Made by a program: the position numbers and the translations under genes | The notes under the pieces: generated by a model | Seen by the model: the letters and a program-made list of their open reading frames with translations, nothing else | Told to the model about the DNA's origin: nothing | Database searches by the model: none | From: RBG-16-66-20 sp036560705 | Lineage (GTDB): Bacteria > Pseudomonadota > Gammaproteobacteria > Burkholderiales > SG8-39 | NCBI GenBank assembly: GCA_036560705.1 | Contig: DATBQR010000010.1 | Span: 1-64,000, forward strand | Length of the DNA stretch: 64,000 nucleotides | Direction: 5' to 3' | Part shown: positions 25,498 through 35,199 of the stretch, piece after piece | Numbering within the stretch: position 1 is the first letter of the stretch | Layout: each line of letters opens with the position of its first letter

Positions 25498-27833
25498 GCG
25501 CGGTTCGCCGCTTCCTTGACTTCGTGGCTGGCCGGCCGCGCGCGCAGGCGCAGCTCGGTCAGTTCCGTGCGCTCGCGCGGCGAGTTGCGGAACGCCTGGT
25601 CCTTGCCCGGCAGGTATTGCGGCGGCCAGAACTGCGCTGCGTGGCCATACCAGGCCGAAGCCTGCAGCGTGAAATAGGGATTGGCGAGATGCGGCCGGCC
25701 GAGCGCCACCAGGTCCGCCTTGCCGGAGGCGAGCAGCGTGTTCACCTGGTCGGCGCTGGTGACCGCGCCCACCGTCATGGTCGCGATGCCGGTCTCGTTG
25801 CGCACCCAGTCGGCGAACGGCGCCTGGTACATGCGGCCGTAGAGCGGGCGCTGCTGCGGCACGGTCTGTCCGGTCGAGCAGTCGATCAGGTCGCAACCCG
25901 CTTCTTTGAGCATTTTCGTGAGCGCGAGCAGGTCTTCTCCCGACAGCCCGCCCGGCGCCCAGTCGGCCGCCGAGATGCGCGCGGACATGGGCTTGTCCTC
26001 CGGCCACGCTTTCCGGCACGCCTTGAAAACAGCCAGCGGGAAACGCATGCGGTTCCCGATGGAACCGCCATATTCATCGCTGCGCCTGTTGGTGAGCGGC
26101 GAAATGAAGCTCGCCAGCAGGTAGCCGTGCGCCATGTGAATTTCCAGCATGTCGAAGCCGGCTTGGTGGGCCAGCTCGGCGCTCCTGACAAATTCACTTT
26201 TTATTTTTTCCATGTCCGCTTCTGTCATTTCCCGCGGAACCTGCGAAACACCCTCGTAGTAGGGAATCGGCGAAGCCGAAACCACCGGCCAGTTGCCGGC
26301 GTCCAGCGGGTGATCCATTTTTTCCCAGCCGAGCTGCGTCGACCCCTTGCGGCCGGCGTGGCCGATCTGCAGGCAGAGCTTCGCCTTCGAGTTGGCGTGG
26401 CAGAAATCGGTGATGCGACGGAAGGCGTCGCGCTGCGCTTCGTTCCACAGGCCGGTGCAGCCGGGCGTAATGCGACCCTCCGGAGAGACGCAGGTCATCT
26501 CGACGTACACCATCCCCGCTCCGCCGACCGCACGCGAGCCGAGGTGCACCATGTGCCAGTCGCCGGGGACACCGTCCACCGCCGAGTACTGGTCCATCGG
26601 CGACACCACCACGCGGTTCTCCAGCGTCATGCCGCGCAGCTTGAACGGCGTGAACATCGGCACCGGCGGGTTCGCCGGATCGACATCGAATCCCTGGTCT
26701 TTCGATTTGCCGGCGAACCAGCGTCCGACCTCCCCCACGAACGCCGGGTCGCGCAGCTCCAGGTTCTCCCAGGTGATCTGCTTGGAGCGCGACATGACGC
26801 CGAAGGCGAACTGCAGCGGGTCCATGTCCCAGTAGCGGCGCATGTGCTCGAACCAGGCGAGCGACACGTTGGCGGCGTGCTGCGTTTTTTCCACTTCTTC
26901 ACGCCTTGCCGTGTCGTATTTCCGCAGGGATGCCTTTGTTTCCTTTTCGGTTTTAAGGCATTCATACAAGGCAATCGCATCTTCCATTGCCAGCTTTGTT
27001 CCGGAACCGATCGAGAAATGGGCGGTAGCCTTGGCGTCGCCCACCAGCACCGCGTTGCCTTTGACCCAGGTCCGGTTGGTGATGGTCGGGAAGTTGCGCC
27101 AGACCGAGCGGTTGGGAATCAGCTTGTGGCCGTCGAGTTCCCCGGCGAACACGCGCTCCACCGTCTCCAGCATCGCCGCCTCGTCCTTCGCGTCGAAGCC
27201 GAAGTTCTTCCAGGTCTGCTCGTCGGTCTCGATGATCCAAGTGCTGCGGTCCTCCTCGTACTGGTAGCAGTGCGCGAGGAGGATGCCCTCCGGCGTCTCG
27301 CGGAAGAAATACTTGAAGGCGTCCAGCGGCCTGGTGGAGCCGAGCCAGGTGAACTTGTTCGGCCGCAGGTCGACGCTGGGCTGGAAATGATCCTTGTTTT
27401 TCTCGCGGATGGCCGAATTGATGCCGTCCGCAACCACGATCAGGTCGGAATCCGCGAATTCTTCCAGATTTTTGATCTCTTTTTGAAAAACCAATTTCAC
27501 ACCCAATTCCCGGCAGCGGTCGTGCAGGATGTGCAGCAGCGCCACGCGCGAGCAGCCGCAGAAGCCGTTGCCGCCCGAGCGCATGGTGCGGCCCTTGTAG
27601 ACCACGTCGACGTCGCCCCAGTAGGCGAAGCGGCGCCGGATCATCTCGTAGGACGGCACGTCGTAGGCCTTGAAAGCGTCGAGGGTCTGGTCGGAGAACA
27701 CCACGCCGAAGCCGAAGGTGTCGTCCGGGCGGTTGCGCTCGTAGACCGTGATATCCCATCTCGGCCATGCCTTCTGCGCCAGCAGCGCGAAGTACAGCCC
27801 GCCCGGCCCACCGCCGACGATGGAGACTTTCAT
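25470..27833 (-). CDS. fused FAD monooxygenase/OYE reductase (2-aminobenzoyl-CoA or salicylyl-CoA type)
   Basis: The 787-residue fusion joins an FAD-dependent aromatic hydroxylase (residues 1 to about 385; GGGPGG at 7-12 and GDAKATAHFSIGSG) to an old-yellow-enzyme/NADH:flavin oxidoreductase domain (about 395-760; NRVVVSPMDQYSA, QIGHAGRKG and NRRSDEYGGSIGNR). This order is that of 2-aminobenzoyl-CoA monooxygenase/reductase of Azoarcus and of salicylyl-CoA 5-hydroxylases. The nearby CoA ligase and RidA genes favour the anthranilate route: hydroxylation and dearomatisation of the CoA ester. The last gene of the operon, overlapping RidA by ATGA. Confidence 0.92.
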   Translation of the reverse strand: MKVSIVGGGPGGLYFALLAQKAWPRWDITVYERNRPDDTFGFGVVFSDQTLDAFKAYDVPSYEMIRRRFAYWGDVDVVYKGRTMRSGGNGFCGCSRVALLHILHDRCRELGVKLVFQKEIKNLEEFADSDLIVVADGINSAIREKNKDHFQPSVDLRPNKFTWLGSTRPLDAFKYFFRETPEGILLAHCYQYEEDRSTWIIETDEQTWKNFGFDAKDEAAMLETVERVFAGELDGHKLIPNRSVWRNFPTITNRTWVKGNAVLVGDAKATAHFSIGSGTKLAMEDAIALYECLKTEKETKASLRKYDTARREEVEKTQHAANVSLAWFEHMRRYWDMDPLQFAFGVMSRSKQITWENLELRDPAFVGEVGRWFAGKSKDQGFDVDPANPPVPMFTPFKLRGMTLENRVVVSPMDQYSAVDGVPGDWHMVHLGSRAVGGAGMVYVEMTCVSPEGRITPGCTGLWNEAQRDAFRRITDFCHANSKAKLCLQIGHAGRKGSTQLGWEKMDHPLDAGNWPVVSASPIPYYEGVSQVPREMTEADMEKIKSEFVRSAELAHQAGFDMLEIHMAHGYLLASFISPLTNRRSDEYGGSIGNRMRFPLAVFKACRKAWPEDKPMSARISAADWAPGGLSGEDLLALTKMLKEAGCDLIDCSTGQTVPQQRPLYGRMYQAPFADWVRNETGIATMTVGAVTSADQVNTLLASGKADLVALGRPHLANPYFTLQASAWYGHAAQFWPPQYLPGKDQAFRNSPRERTELTELRLRARPASHEVKEAANRAYFSAGTKT

Positions 27834-28222
27834 GGGACGACCGCCGTCGTTTCGATTTCGACCTTGGCCTCGTCTTCCATCAAGGCAGCCACCTGCACCA
27901 CCGCCATCGCCGGATAGTGCCTGCCGATCAGCTCGCGGTACGCGGCGCCAACTTCCTTGATGGCCCCCAGGTATTCCTTTTTGTCGGTCACGTACCAGGT
28001 CATGCGCACGATGTGCTCGGGCCTGCCGCCGGCTTCGGCGAGCACGGCGAGGGTGTTCTTCAGGGTCTGGCGAAACTGCCCGGCGAATGTCTTTTCTTCG
28101 AAAGCGTTTTTTGCATTGAAGGCAATTTGGCCGGCGATGAAAACCATCGTCCCGCCCTTGACTGCAATGCCGTTGGCATACCCCTTTGGCTTTTCCCAGC
28201 CGGGCGGTTGCAGGATATTCAT
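27830..28222 (-). CDS. RidA-family (YjgF/YER057c/UK114) protein
   Basis: The 130-residue protein has the RidA trimer fold sequence IAGQIAFNAKNAFEEKTFAGQF, TWYVTDKKEYLGAI and AMAVVQVAALMEDEAKVEIE. The arginine typical of imine deaminases (near residue 105 in RidA) is not present at VAALMED, so it may act in another way. In this operon it could deaminate the enamine or imine made from 2-aminobenzoyl-CoA, but that is inference. Four-base overlaps join it to the ligase gene before and the monooxygenase gene after it. Confidence 0.9.
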   Translation of the reverse strand: MNILQPPGWEKPKGYANGIAVKGGTMVFIAGQIAFNAKNAFEEKTFAGQFRQTLKNTLAVLAEAGGRPEHIVRMTWYVTDKKEYLGAIKEVGAAYRELIGRHYPAMAVVQVAALMEDEAKVEIETTAVVP

Positions 28223-29886
28223 GGTTGCGTCCTCAGCCTGAAGCGCTGCAGCTTGCCGGTCTCGGTGCGCGGCAGCGCGGCCACGAACTCGATGTAGCGC
28301 GGGTACTTGTAGGGGGCGATGTTCCGCTTGACGTGTTCCTGCAGATCTTTCTTCATCGCCTCGCTCGCGGAAAAATCCTTCTTCAGGACGACGACCGCTT
28401 TGACGATCATGCCGCGCTCCTCGTCGGGCACGCCGACCACGCCGCATTCCGCCACGGCAGGGTGCGACAGCAGCGCCCCTTCCACTTCCGGCCCGGCGAT
28501 GTTGTAGCCCGCCGAGATGATCATGTCGTCGGTGCGCGCCTGGTAGATGAAGTAGCCGTCCATGTCCATCACGTAGGCGTCGCCGGTCAGGTTCCAGCCG
28601 CGCATTTTTCCTTCCTGAATGACGTAGTTCTTCTGCCGGTCGTCGGCGAGGTAGCGGCAGCCCGTCGGTCCTTTTACCGCCAGGCGGCCGATCTGGCCGG
28701 GCGCGCAGCGCTCGCCGTTTTCGTCCAGCACCGCCGCGGCGTAGCCGGGAATCGCCTGCCCGGTGGCGCCGCGCTTCACGTGCCCGGGCGCGTGCGAGAT
28801 GAAAATATGGATCATCTCCGTGGAGCCGATCCCATCGATGATCTCGATGCCGCTCGCCTGCTTGAACAGCTGGCGCGTCGCGTCCGGCAGCGCCTCCCCC
28901 GCGGAGACGCATTTCTTCAGCGAAGACAGATCGTAGTTTTTCCCGCTTTTGTCCCACCCGCCGGCCAGCGCCCGGTACATGGTCGGCGCGGTGAAGAGGA
29001 TGGTCGCCTTGAACTTCTGGACGGATTCCAGCAGCGTCTCCGGCGTGAACTTCTCCACCAGCGCGGTGCTGGCGCCGAAACGCATCGGGAAGCACAGCAA
29101 GCCGCCCAGGCCGAAGGTGAAGGCGAGCGGCGGCGAACCGATGAAGATGTCGTCCTTCGTGGGTTTGAGGCAGGAGCGCGGAAAGCAATCGCACATGGCG
29201 ATCACGTCGCGGTGGAAATGCATGGTGCCCTTGGGCTTGCCCGTGGTGCCGGAGGTAAAGGCGATCAGCGCAACGTCCTCGGCGGACGTGTCCACGTTGC
29301 GGAAGCTGGGCGAGCGCTCGGCGGCGAGCGTGTCCAGCGACTCGTCGCCGTCCTCGTACCAGTAGCGGATCTCCTCCAGGGTCGGGCAGTTGGGCAGCGC
29401 GAGCTTGAGTTCCGCCTCCAGCCGCTTGTCGCAGAGGGCGTGCGTGATCCTCGCCTTGACGATGATTTCGGTGAGTTCCTTCGCGCGCAGCAGCGGCATG
29501 GTGCCGACGCAGATGCCGCCCGCCTTGAACACCGCGAACCAGCAGGCCGCCATCATCGGGTTGTTGGGCCCGCGCAGCAGCACGCGGTTGCCGGGCTTGA
29601 CGCCCATGTCGCGCACCAGCACGTTGGCGATGCGGTTCGCCTGCGCCAGCAACTGCGCGTAGGTGCATTCGCCGTCCGGCGCGCGGATGGCGATGCGCCC
29701 GCCGTGGCCCGCCTGCACCATGTCGTCCAGCAGCACGCCGGCGCAGTTCATGCGCTCCGGATACCGCAGTTCCGGCAGGTCGAAGCTGAACTCAGGCCAC
29801 TGCTCGCGCGGCGGCAGGTTGTCGCGGGCGAAGGTGTCGACATGCGCCGTCTTCGTGTCGGAAGACCCGGAGGAAAACCCTCTCAT
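28219..29886 (-). CDS. benzoate/2-aminobenzoate-CoA ligase family protein
   Basis: The 555-residue adenylate-forming ligase has the P-loop AFTSGTTGKPKGTMHF, the A5-type STEMIHIF motif, the hinge GDAYVMDMDGYFIYQAR and the catalytic lysine near the C-terminus in PRTETGKLQRF. The family activates benzoate, 2-aminobenzoate and related acids to CoA esters. Coupled by 4-base overlaps to acyl-CoA dehydrogenase and RidA genes and followed by the FAD/OYE fusion, it most likely makes 2-aminobenzoyl-CoA. Sequence alone does not exclude benzoate or salicylate. Confidence 0.92.
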   Translation of the reverse strand: MRGFSSGSSDTKTAHVDTFARDNLPPREQWPEFSFDLPELRYPERMNCAGVLLDDMVQAGHGGRIAIRAPDGECTYAQLLAQANRIANVLVRDMGVKPGNRVLLRGPNNPMMAACWFAVFKAGGICVGTMPLLRAKELTEIIVKARITHALCDKRLEAELKLALPNCPTLEEIRYWYEDGDESLDTLAAERSPSFRNVDTSAEDVALIAFTSGTTGKPKGTMHFHRDVIAMCDCFPRSCLKPTKDDIFIGSPPLAFTFGLGGLLCFPMRFGASTALVEKFTPETLLESVQKFKATILFTAPTMYRALAGGWDKSGKNYDLSSLKKCVSAGEALPDATRQLFKQASGIEIIDGIGSTEMIHIFISHAPGHVKRGATGQAIPGYAAAVLDENGERCAPGQIGRLAVKGPTGCRYLADDRQKNYVIQEGKMRGWNLTGDAYVMDMDGYFIYQARTDDMIISAGYNIAGPEVEGALLSHPAVAECGVVGVPDEERGMIVKAVVVLKKDFSASEAMKKDLQEHVKRNIAPYKYPRYIEFVAALPRTETGKLQRFRLRTQP

Positions 29887-30986
29887 TTGAGCAGTTCCCG
29901 GGCGATGATCACTTTCTGCACCTCGGTGGCGCCTTCATAGATCCGCAGCGCCCGCACTTCGCGGTAGAGGCGCTCCACCGGATGGCCGCTCTTCACGCCC
30001 AGGCCGCCGAAAATCTGCACCGCCGCATCGACTACCGACTGCGCCATTTCGGTGGCGTACATCTTCGCCATGGCGGCTTCCTTGGTTACTTTCTGAAGCT
30101 TTACATCTCTTTGCCAGGCAGATCTGTAGGTGAGAAGCGCCGCAGCCTCGATGCCCGTCGCCATGTCCGCGAGCTTCGCCTGCGTCATCTGCAGGTCCGC
30201 CAGCTTCTTGCCGAACATCGGCCGGTCCTTCGCGCGCGCCAGCGCCTCGTCTAGCGCGCGCCGTGCGAAGCCGAGCGCCGCGCCGGCGACCGTGGTGCGG
30301 AACACGTCCAGGTTGCGCATCGCCAGCTTGAAGCCCTGCCCCGCCTTGCCGATCAGTTCGGCCCTGGATCCCACGAACTTCACCGTCGCCATCGGGTGCG
30401 GCGCGATGATGTCGATGCGTTCCGATGCGTCGACGTGCTTCGCCTCGACGATGAAAGCACTTATTCCTTCATCAGCTCGCGCGAACGTGACGTAGAAATC
30501 GGCGATTCCGCCGTTCGAGATCCAGGTCTTCACTCCGTTCACGACCCAACCCCCGCTGGTTCGGGTAGCAGTGCAGGTCATGGCCGCCACATCTGAACCT
30601 GCGTCGGGCTCCGATAGCGCGAAGGCAGAAATCGCCTCGCCCGCCGCCACGCGCGGCAGCCAGGCCGTCTTCTGCGCTTCGGTGCCTGCAAGGACAATCG
30701 GCCCGCTGCCCAGGCCCTGCATGACGAACGCGAAGTCGGCCAGGCCGTGGTGGTAGGCGAACACCTCGCGCAGCAGCGCGATGGAGCGCACGTCCGGCGT
30801 CGCCGAGACACAGTGCTTCAGGAAACCGGCCTTGCCAAGCTCGGAGACAAATTGCCTGCAGGTCGAATCCGTTCCCTGTTCTTTTAGCTTTAAAAGCCTT
30901 TCAACGCACCAGGCATCGGCCTCCACCGCCAGTTGCCGATGGCCCCCGTCGAGGAACGGCCACTCATAGTGGGAAAACCGGTCCAT
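29883..30986 (-). CDS. acyl-CoA dehydrogenase
   Basis: The 367-residue flavoprotein has ALSEPDAGSDVAAM and WISNGGIADFYVTFAR for FAD and substrate, TTVAGAALGFARRAL in the four-helix region, and the catalytic glutamate in RIYEGATEVQKV. It would oxidise the ring-reduced or ring-opened CoA ester in the anthranilate route. ATG 30986 (MDRFSHYEW) is chosen; the frame opens eight codons earlier but that extension is polar. Ten bases separate it from the crotonase gene. Confidence 0.92.
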   Translation of the reverse strand: MDRFSHYEWPFLDGGHRQLAVEADAWCVERLLKLKEQGTDSTCRQFVSELGKAGFLKHCVSATPDVRSIALLREVFAYHHGLADFAFVMQGLGSGPIVLAGTEAQKTAWLPRVAAGEAISAFALSEPDAGSDVAAMTCTATRTSGGWVVNGVKTWISNGGIADFYVTFARADEGISAFIVEAKHVDASERIDIIAPHPMATVKFVGSRAELIGKAGQGFKLAMRNLDVFRTTVAGAALGFARRALDEALARAKDRPMFGKKLADLQMTQAKLADMATGIEAAALLTYRSAWQRDVKLQKVTKEAAMAKMYATEMAQSVVDAAVQIFGGLGVKSGHPVERLYREVRALRIYEGATEVQKVIIARELLK

Positions 30987-30996
30987 CAGTTTCCTC

Positions 30997-31784
<788 letters not shown>

Positions 31785-31788
<4 letters not shown>

Positions 31789-32252
31789 GACCTCGCCCCC
31801 ATGGTGACCTGCTTCATCCGGCCCAGCAGCTTGTAGACCTCGGCGTGCTCCTTGCGCGACAGCCCCTCGAGCAGTTCGACGATCCAGCCCTCGTGCGCGC
31901 GCGCCATCTCGGCGAAGGCCTTGCGGCCGGCGCGCGTCAGGCGCACGCGGTAGGCGCGCCGGTCCGAGGGTTCCGCCGCGCGCTCGACCAGGCCCTGCTT
32001 CTCCAGCGGATCGACGATGCCGGTGACGTTGCCGCCGGTCACCATCAGGTGGCGCGACAGCTCGTTCATCTTGAGGCCGTCCGGGTAGCGCCACAGCTGG
32101 GACATCAGGTCGAAGCGCGGCAGCGTGGTGTCGAAGCGGCCGCGCAGCCGGGCGCGCACTTCGCGCTCGATCAGCTGCGAGCAGGTCAGCAGGCGCAGCC
32201 ACAGGCGCAGCGCCTGATGGTCGTCGGTGCGCGCCGCGGTTTCCCGGTCCAT
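31785..32252 (-). CDS. MarR-family transcriptional regulator, head of anthranilate operon
   Basis: The 155-residue winged-helix repressor has the HTH in LSRHLMVTGGNVTGIVDPLE and the wing AEPSDRRAYRVRLT. MarR proteins in aromatic-CoA clusters often release DNA on binding the CoA ester. As first gene of the operon it would control itself and five enzyme genes. ATG 32252 (MDRETAARTDD) is used; the longer frame runs into the divergent amidohydrolase. Confidence 0.92.
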
Positions 32253-32364
32253 GCCAGATACCCCAAGCCTCAATAGATTAGACCTAAAGTAACTCAGCTT
32301 TGCCGGGCGCGCAAGCGGATGGTGTAAATTAACCGTCGGACGTTCTACTCTGGGAGGGGTAACC
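32253..32364. promoter_or_regulatory. divergent control region, anthranilate operon and amidohydrolase
   Basis: The 112-base gap is the largest clear non-coding stretch in the window and separates divergent transcripts. It contains an AT-rich island (32271-32296) with TTAG-AC-CTAA at 32278-32287, a short inverted repeat that is a possible MarR operator. The rightward ribosome site GGGAGGGG lies at 32351-32358. A TGTAAATTAA stretch at 32323-32332 could hold a rightward -10. These are weak signals. Confidence 0.4.
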
Positions 32365-33642
32365 ATGGTTTCCTTCAAGCGCCGGCAACTCGTTGCCGGC
32401 ATCAGCGCTGCGTTCGCAACCGGTTTCCTCGGCTCGGCGGCCCGGGCGGCAATGGGGCCGAACGACAAGTTCGACCTCGTGATCAAGGGCGGCGAGGTAC
32501 TCGATCCCAGCCAGGGCCTGCGCGGCAAGCGCGACATCGGCATCCGCTTCGGCCTTGTCGAAGCGGTCGAGGCCGACATCCCTGCCGCGCGCGCGAACCG
32601 GGTCATGAACGCCGCCGGCCGGGTGGTGGTGCCGGGCCTGATCGACCTGCACTCGCACGTCTACACCACCGGCATCGGCATCCCGGCCGACGAGCTGGCG
32701 CCCTACCAGGGCACCACCACGATGGTCTCCGCGGGCGACGCGGGCTCGAGCACCTTCGCGGTCTACCGCCGCTACATGGCGGCGCAGTCGCGCACGCGCC
32801 TGTTCGCCTTCGTGCACATCGCCAACATCGGCCTGTCCGCTTTCCCGATCGGCGAGCTGTACAACATCGATTTCGCGCAGGTCGACGCGGCGGCCAAGAC
32901 GCTGGCAGAGAACACCGACATGGCCATCGGCATCAAGGTGCGCATGTCGCAGAACGTCATCGCCAGGAACGGCATCGAGCCGCTCAAGCGCTCGATCCGC
33001 GCCTGCGAGATCGCCGGCACCAACGGCCGCGTGATGTGCCACATCGGCGGCGTCGAGACGGCGGCGCTGATGTCGCAGATCCTCGATACGCTGCGCCCCG
33101 GCGACATCCTCACGCACTGCTACTCCGGCGCGCCGAACGACGCGGGCCAGTTCACCAACATCGTGCAGGACGGCAAGCTGCTGCCGGCCGCACTTGCTGC
33201 GAAACAGCGCGGCGTGGTGTTCGACGTCGGCCACGGCGGCGGCAGCTTCGACTACACGGTCGCGGAAGCCGCAATCGCGCAGGGCTGCACACCGGACAAC
33301 ATCTCCTCGGACATCCACGTGTTCTCGGGCAACTCGGCCGGCCAGCCCTACCTGACCAACGTGATGAGCAAATTCATGAACATGGGCTACTCGTTCGAGC
33401 AGGTGCTCGGCATGGCGACGACGGGCCCGGCGAAGATCATCAACCGCATCCCCAAGCACGGCACGCTGCAGGTCGGCGCGCCGGGCGACGTCACGCTGCT
33501 CGAGGTGGTGAACGGCCCGGTGGAGTTCGTCGATACGCGCAACAACAAGCGCCAGGGCAAGGTCTACATCAAGCCGACCAATACCGTCGTCGCCGGCGTC
33601 GCCTTCGGACAGCCCTACCAGGCGCCGTTCTCGACGCGCTGA
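32365..33642 (+). CDS. exported amidohydrolase/deacetylase-family metallohydrolase
   Basis: The 425-residue protein has a Tat-type leader (FKRRQLVAGISAAFATGF), then an amidohydrolase TIM barrel: DLHSHVY (metal HxH), KVRMSQNVIA (a possible lysine bridge), HCYSGAPND, and SSDIHVFSGN with the C-terminal metal aspartate/histidine. Relatives hydrolyse amides, cyclic imides or N-acyl groups. Divergent from the anthranilate operon and convergent with the Bug gene after it. The substrate is unknown. Confidence 0.88.
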   Translation: MVSFKRRQLVAGISAAFATGFLGSAARAAMGPNDKFDLVIKGGEVLDPSQGLRGKRDIGIRFGLVEAVEADIPAARANRVMNAAGRVVVPGLIDLHSHVYTTGIGIPADELAPYQGTTTMVSAGDAGSSTFAVYRRYMAAQSRTRLFAFVHIANIGLSAFPIGELYNIDFAQVDAAAKTLAENTDMAIGIKVRMSQNVIARNGIEPLKRSIRACEIAGTNGRVMCHIGGVETAALMSQILDTLRPGDILTHCYSGAPNDAGQFTNIVQDGKLLPAALAAKQRGVVFDVGHGGGSFDYTVAEAAIAQGCTPDNISSDIHVFSGNSAGQPYLTNVMSKFMNMGYSFEQVLGMATTGPAKIINRIPKHGTLQVGAPGDVTLLEVVNGPVEFVDTRNNKRQGKVYIKPTNTVVAGVAFGQPYQAPFSTR

Positions 33643-33658
33643 AGAACCGCAGCGCGGC

Positions 33659-34636
33659 TCAGTCCGCGTAAACCCCGGTCTTGCGGATGATCGGCGTCCA
33701 CTTGTCGATCTGGGACTTGAGCAGCGCGCGCAGGGATTCAGGCGTCGCCTTGGCGACCGGCACCGGTTCGGCGCCGAGCTCGGCGAGCCGCTTGCCAAAC
33801 GCGGGGCTCTGCACGGCGGCCTGCAGCGCGGCGACCAGTTTGTCGAGCGCCGCCTTTGGCGTGCCTTTCGGCGCGTAAAGCCCGTTCCAGACGACGAGAT
33901 CGAAGCCGCTCAACCCCTGCTCGCCCAGCGTCGGAACGTCCGGCAGCGACGACAGGCGCGCGGCCGTCGTCACGCCGTAGACCTTCACGGCGCCCGAGCG
34001 GATCTGCGGCACGGTGCCGGTGGTCTGGTCGCACATGAAATCGACCTGGCCGCCGACCAGGTCGTTCATCGCCGGCCCGGTGCCCTTGTACGGCACCATC
34101 GTGAAGTCGGTCTGGATCGTGCTCATGAACAGCAGCCCGCACAGGAAGGAAGCCGAGCCGACGCCGGCATTGGCGTAGGTGAGCTTGTCCTTGTTGGCCT
34201 TCGCGTAAGCCAGGAACTCGCCGAAATTGGCCGACGGCGTCGCTTTCTTCGCCACCAGCGTCATCGGCACGTCGGCGACCTGGCCGATGTACTCGAAGTC
34301 GTTCAGCGTGTCGTACGGCAGCTTGTGGTACAGCGCCGGCGAAGTCGCCATGCCGATGTGGTACAGCAGCAGCGTATAGCCGTCGGCCTTCGCCTTGGCC
34401 ACCCTGTTGATGCCGATGGTTCCTCCCGCGCCGCCCATGTTTTCGATGAGCAACTGCTGCTTCAGCGTGTCGGCCATCGACGCCGCAAGGACGCGCGTCA
34501 GCGTGTCCGTGGGGCCGCCCGCCGCCGCCGGCACGAGAATGACGACCGGCTTGGTCGGGTAATCCTGCGCCGGCGCCGCCGGCGCCAGCAGCGACAGGAA
34601 CGACGCGATCGCGAAAACAACTCTTGGTCGATTCAT
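33659..34636 (-). CDS. Bug/TctC-family periplasmic solute-binding protein
   Basis: The 325-residue product has the signal MNRPRVVFAIASFLSLLAPAAPAQ, then DYPTKPVVILVPAAAGGPTD, ENMGGAGGTIGINR and VPYKGTGPAMNDLVGG. The ligand loop reads AAAGGPTD instead of PPGGxxD, a variant seen in some Bug proteins. ATG 34636 is chosen; the open frame continues but lacks a second signal. A cupin gene lies 14 bases upstream on the same strand. Confidence 0.92.
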   Translation of the reverse strand: MNRPRVVFAIASFLSLLAPAAPAQDYPTKPVVILVPAAAGGPTDTLTRVLAASMADTLKQQLLIENMGGAGGTIGINRVAKAKADGYTLLLYHIGMATSPALYHKLPYDTLNDFEYIGQVADVPMTLVAKKATPSANFGEFLAYAKANKDKLTYANAGVGSASFLCGLLFMSTIQTDFTMVPYKGTGPAMNDLVGGQVDFMCDQTTGTVPQIRSGAVKVYGVTTAARLSSLPDVPTLGEQGLSGFDLVVWNGLYAPKGTPKAALDKLVAALQAAVQSPAFGKRLAELGAEPVPVAKATPESLRALLKSQIDKWTPIIRKTGVYAD

Positions 34637-34650
34637 CTTGCGCTCCCCAG

Positions 34651-35130
34651 TCAGTAGGCCGAACCATCCTTGCGGGTGAATTGCCATTTGCCCTCCACTA
34701 TTCTGGCCTTGAGATCGTCGTCCGGGTACGTGCCCCTGTCGCCGGGCGCGCGGTCGCCGACTTCGAGGTAGACGACGTCCTCGGACGTCTCGTTGATCAA
34801 GTGATGGCCGTTGCCGGTCCCCGCCTTGAATCCCGCGCACATGCCCGGCGACAGCCGGGTCCTGCCTTCGTCGGTCTGCAGCGTGGGACTCCCCTGCAGG
34901 ACATAGATGAATTCGTCCTGCCTGGAATGCGCGTGCCGCAGCGCGGAGACGGCGTTTGGCGCCAGGCGGGTGAGATTGACGCCGAAGTTCGCGAGGCCGA
35001 ACAAGTCTCCGAGCGGGCGCTTCTCGCGACCCTGCATGCGCGAGGCGAACGGCTCGGGATAGTTCGACGGCTTCGTGCGCGGCGGCGCGTCGGCCGCGCG
35101 GATGGCGATCGGGTTCTGTTTGTCCGGCAT
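34651..35130 (-). CDS. cupin-domain protein
   Basis: The 159-residue single-domain cupin shows the metal-site motifs LRHAHSRQDEFIYVLQG and NGHHLINETSEDVVYLEVGDR. Cupins of this sort are small dioxygenases, isomerases or ligand sensors. The likely metal ligands are the two histidines of the first motif, its glutamate and a histidine of the second. It precedes the Bug gene by 14 bases and diverges from the first MetE-like gene. No specific reaction can be given. Confidence 0.88.
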   Translation of the reverse strand: MPDKQNPIAIRAADAPPRTKPSNYPEPFASRMQGREKRPLGDLFGLANFGVNLTRLAPNAVSALRHAHSRQDEFIYVLQGSPTLQTDEGRTRLSPGMCAGFKAGTGNGHHLINETSEDVVYLEVGDRAPGDRGTYPDDDLKARIVEGKWQFTRKDGSAY

Positions 35131-35199
35131 GAGCGAATCAGATTGTATTGGGCGGATGCCCACGCGTAAACTTGCCGCCTGATACCGGAGGAGAAATAC

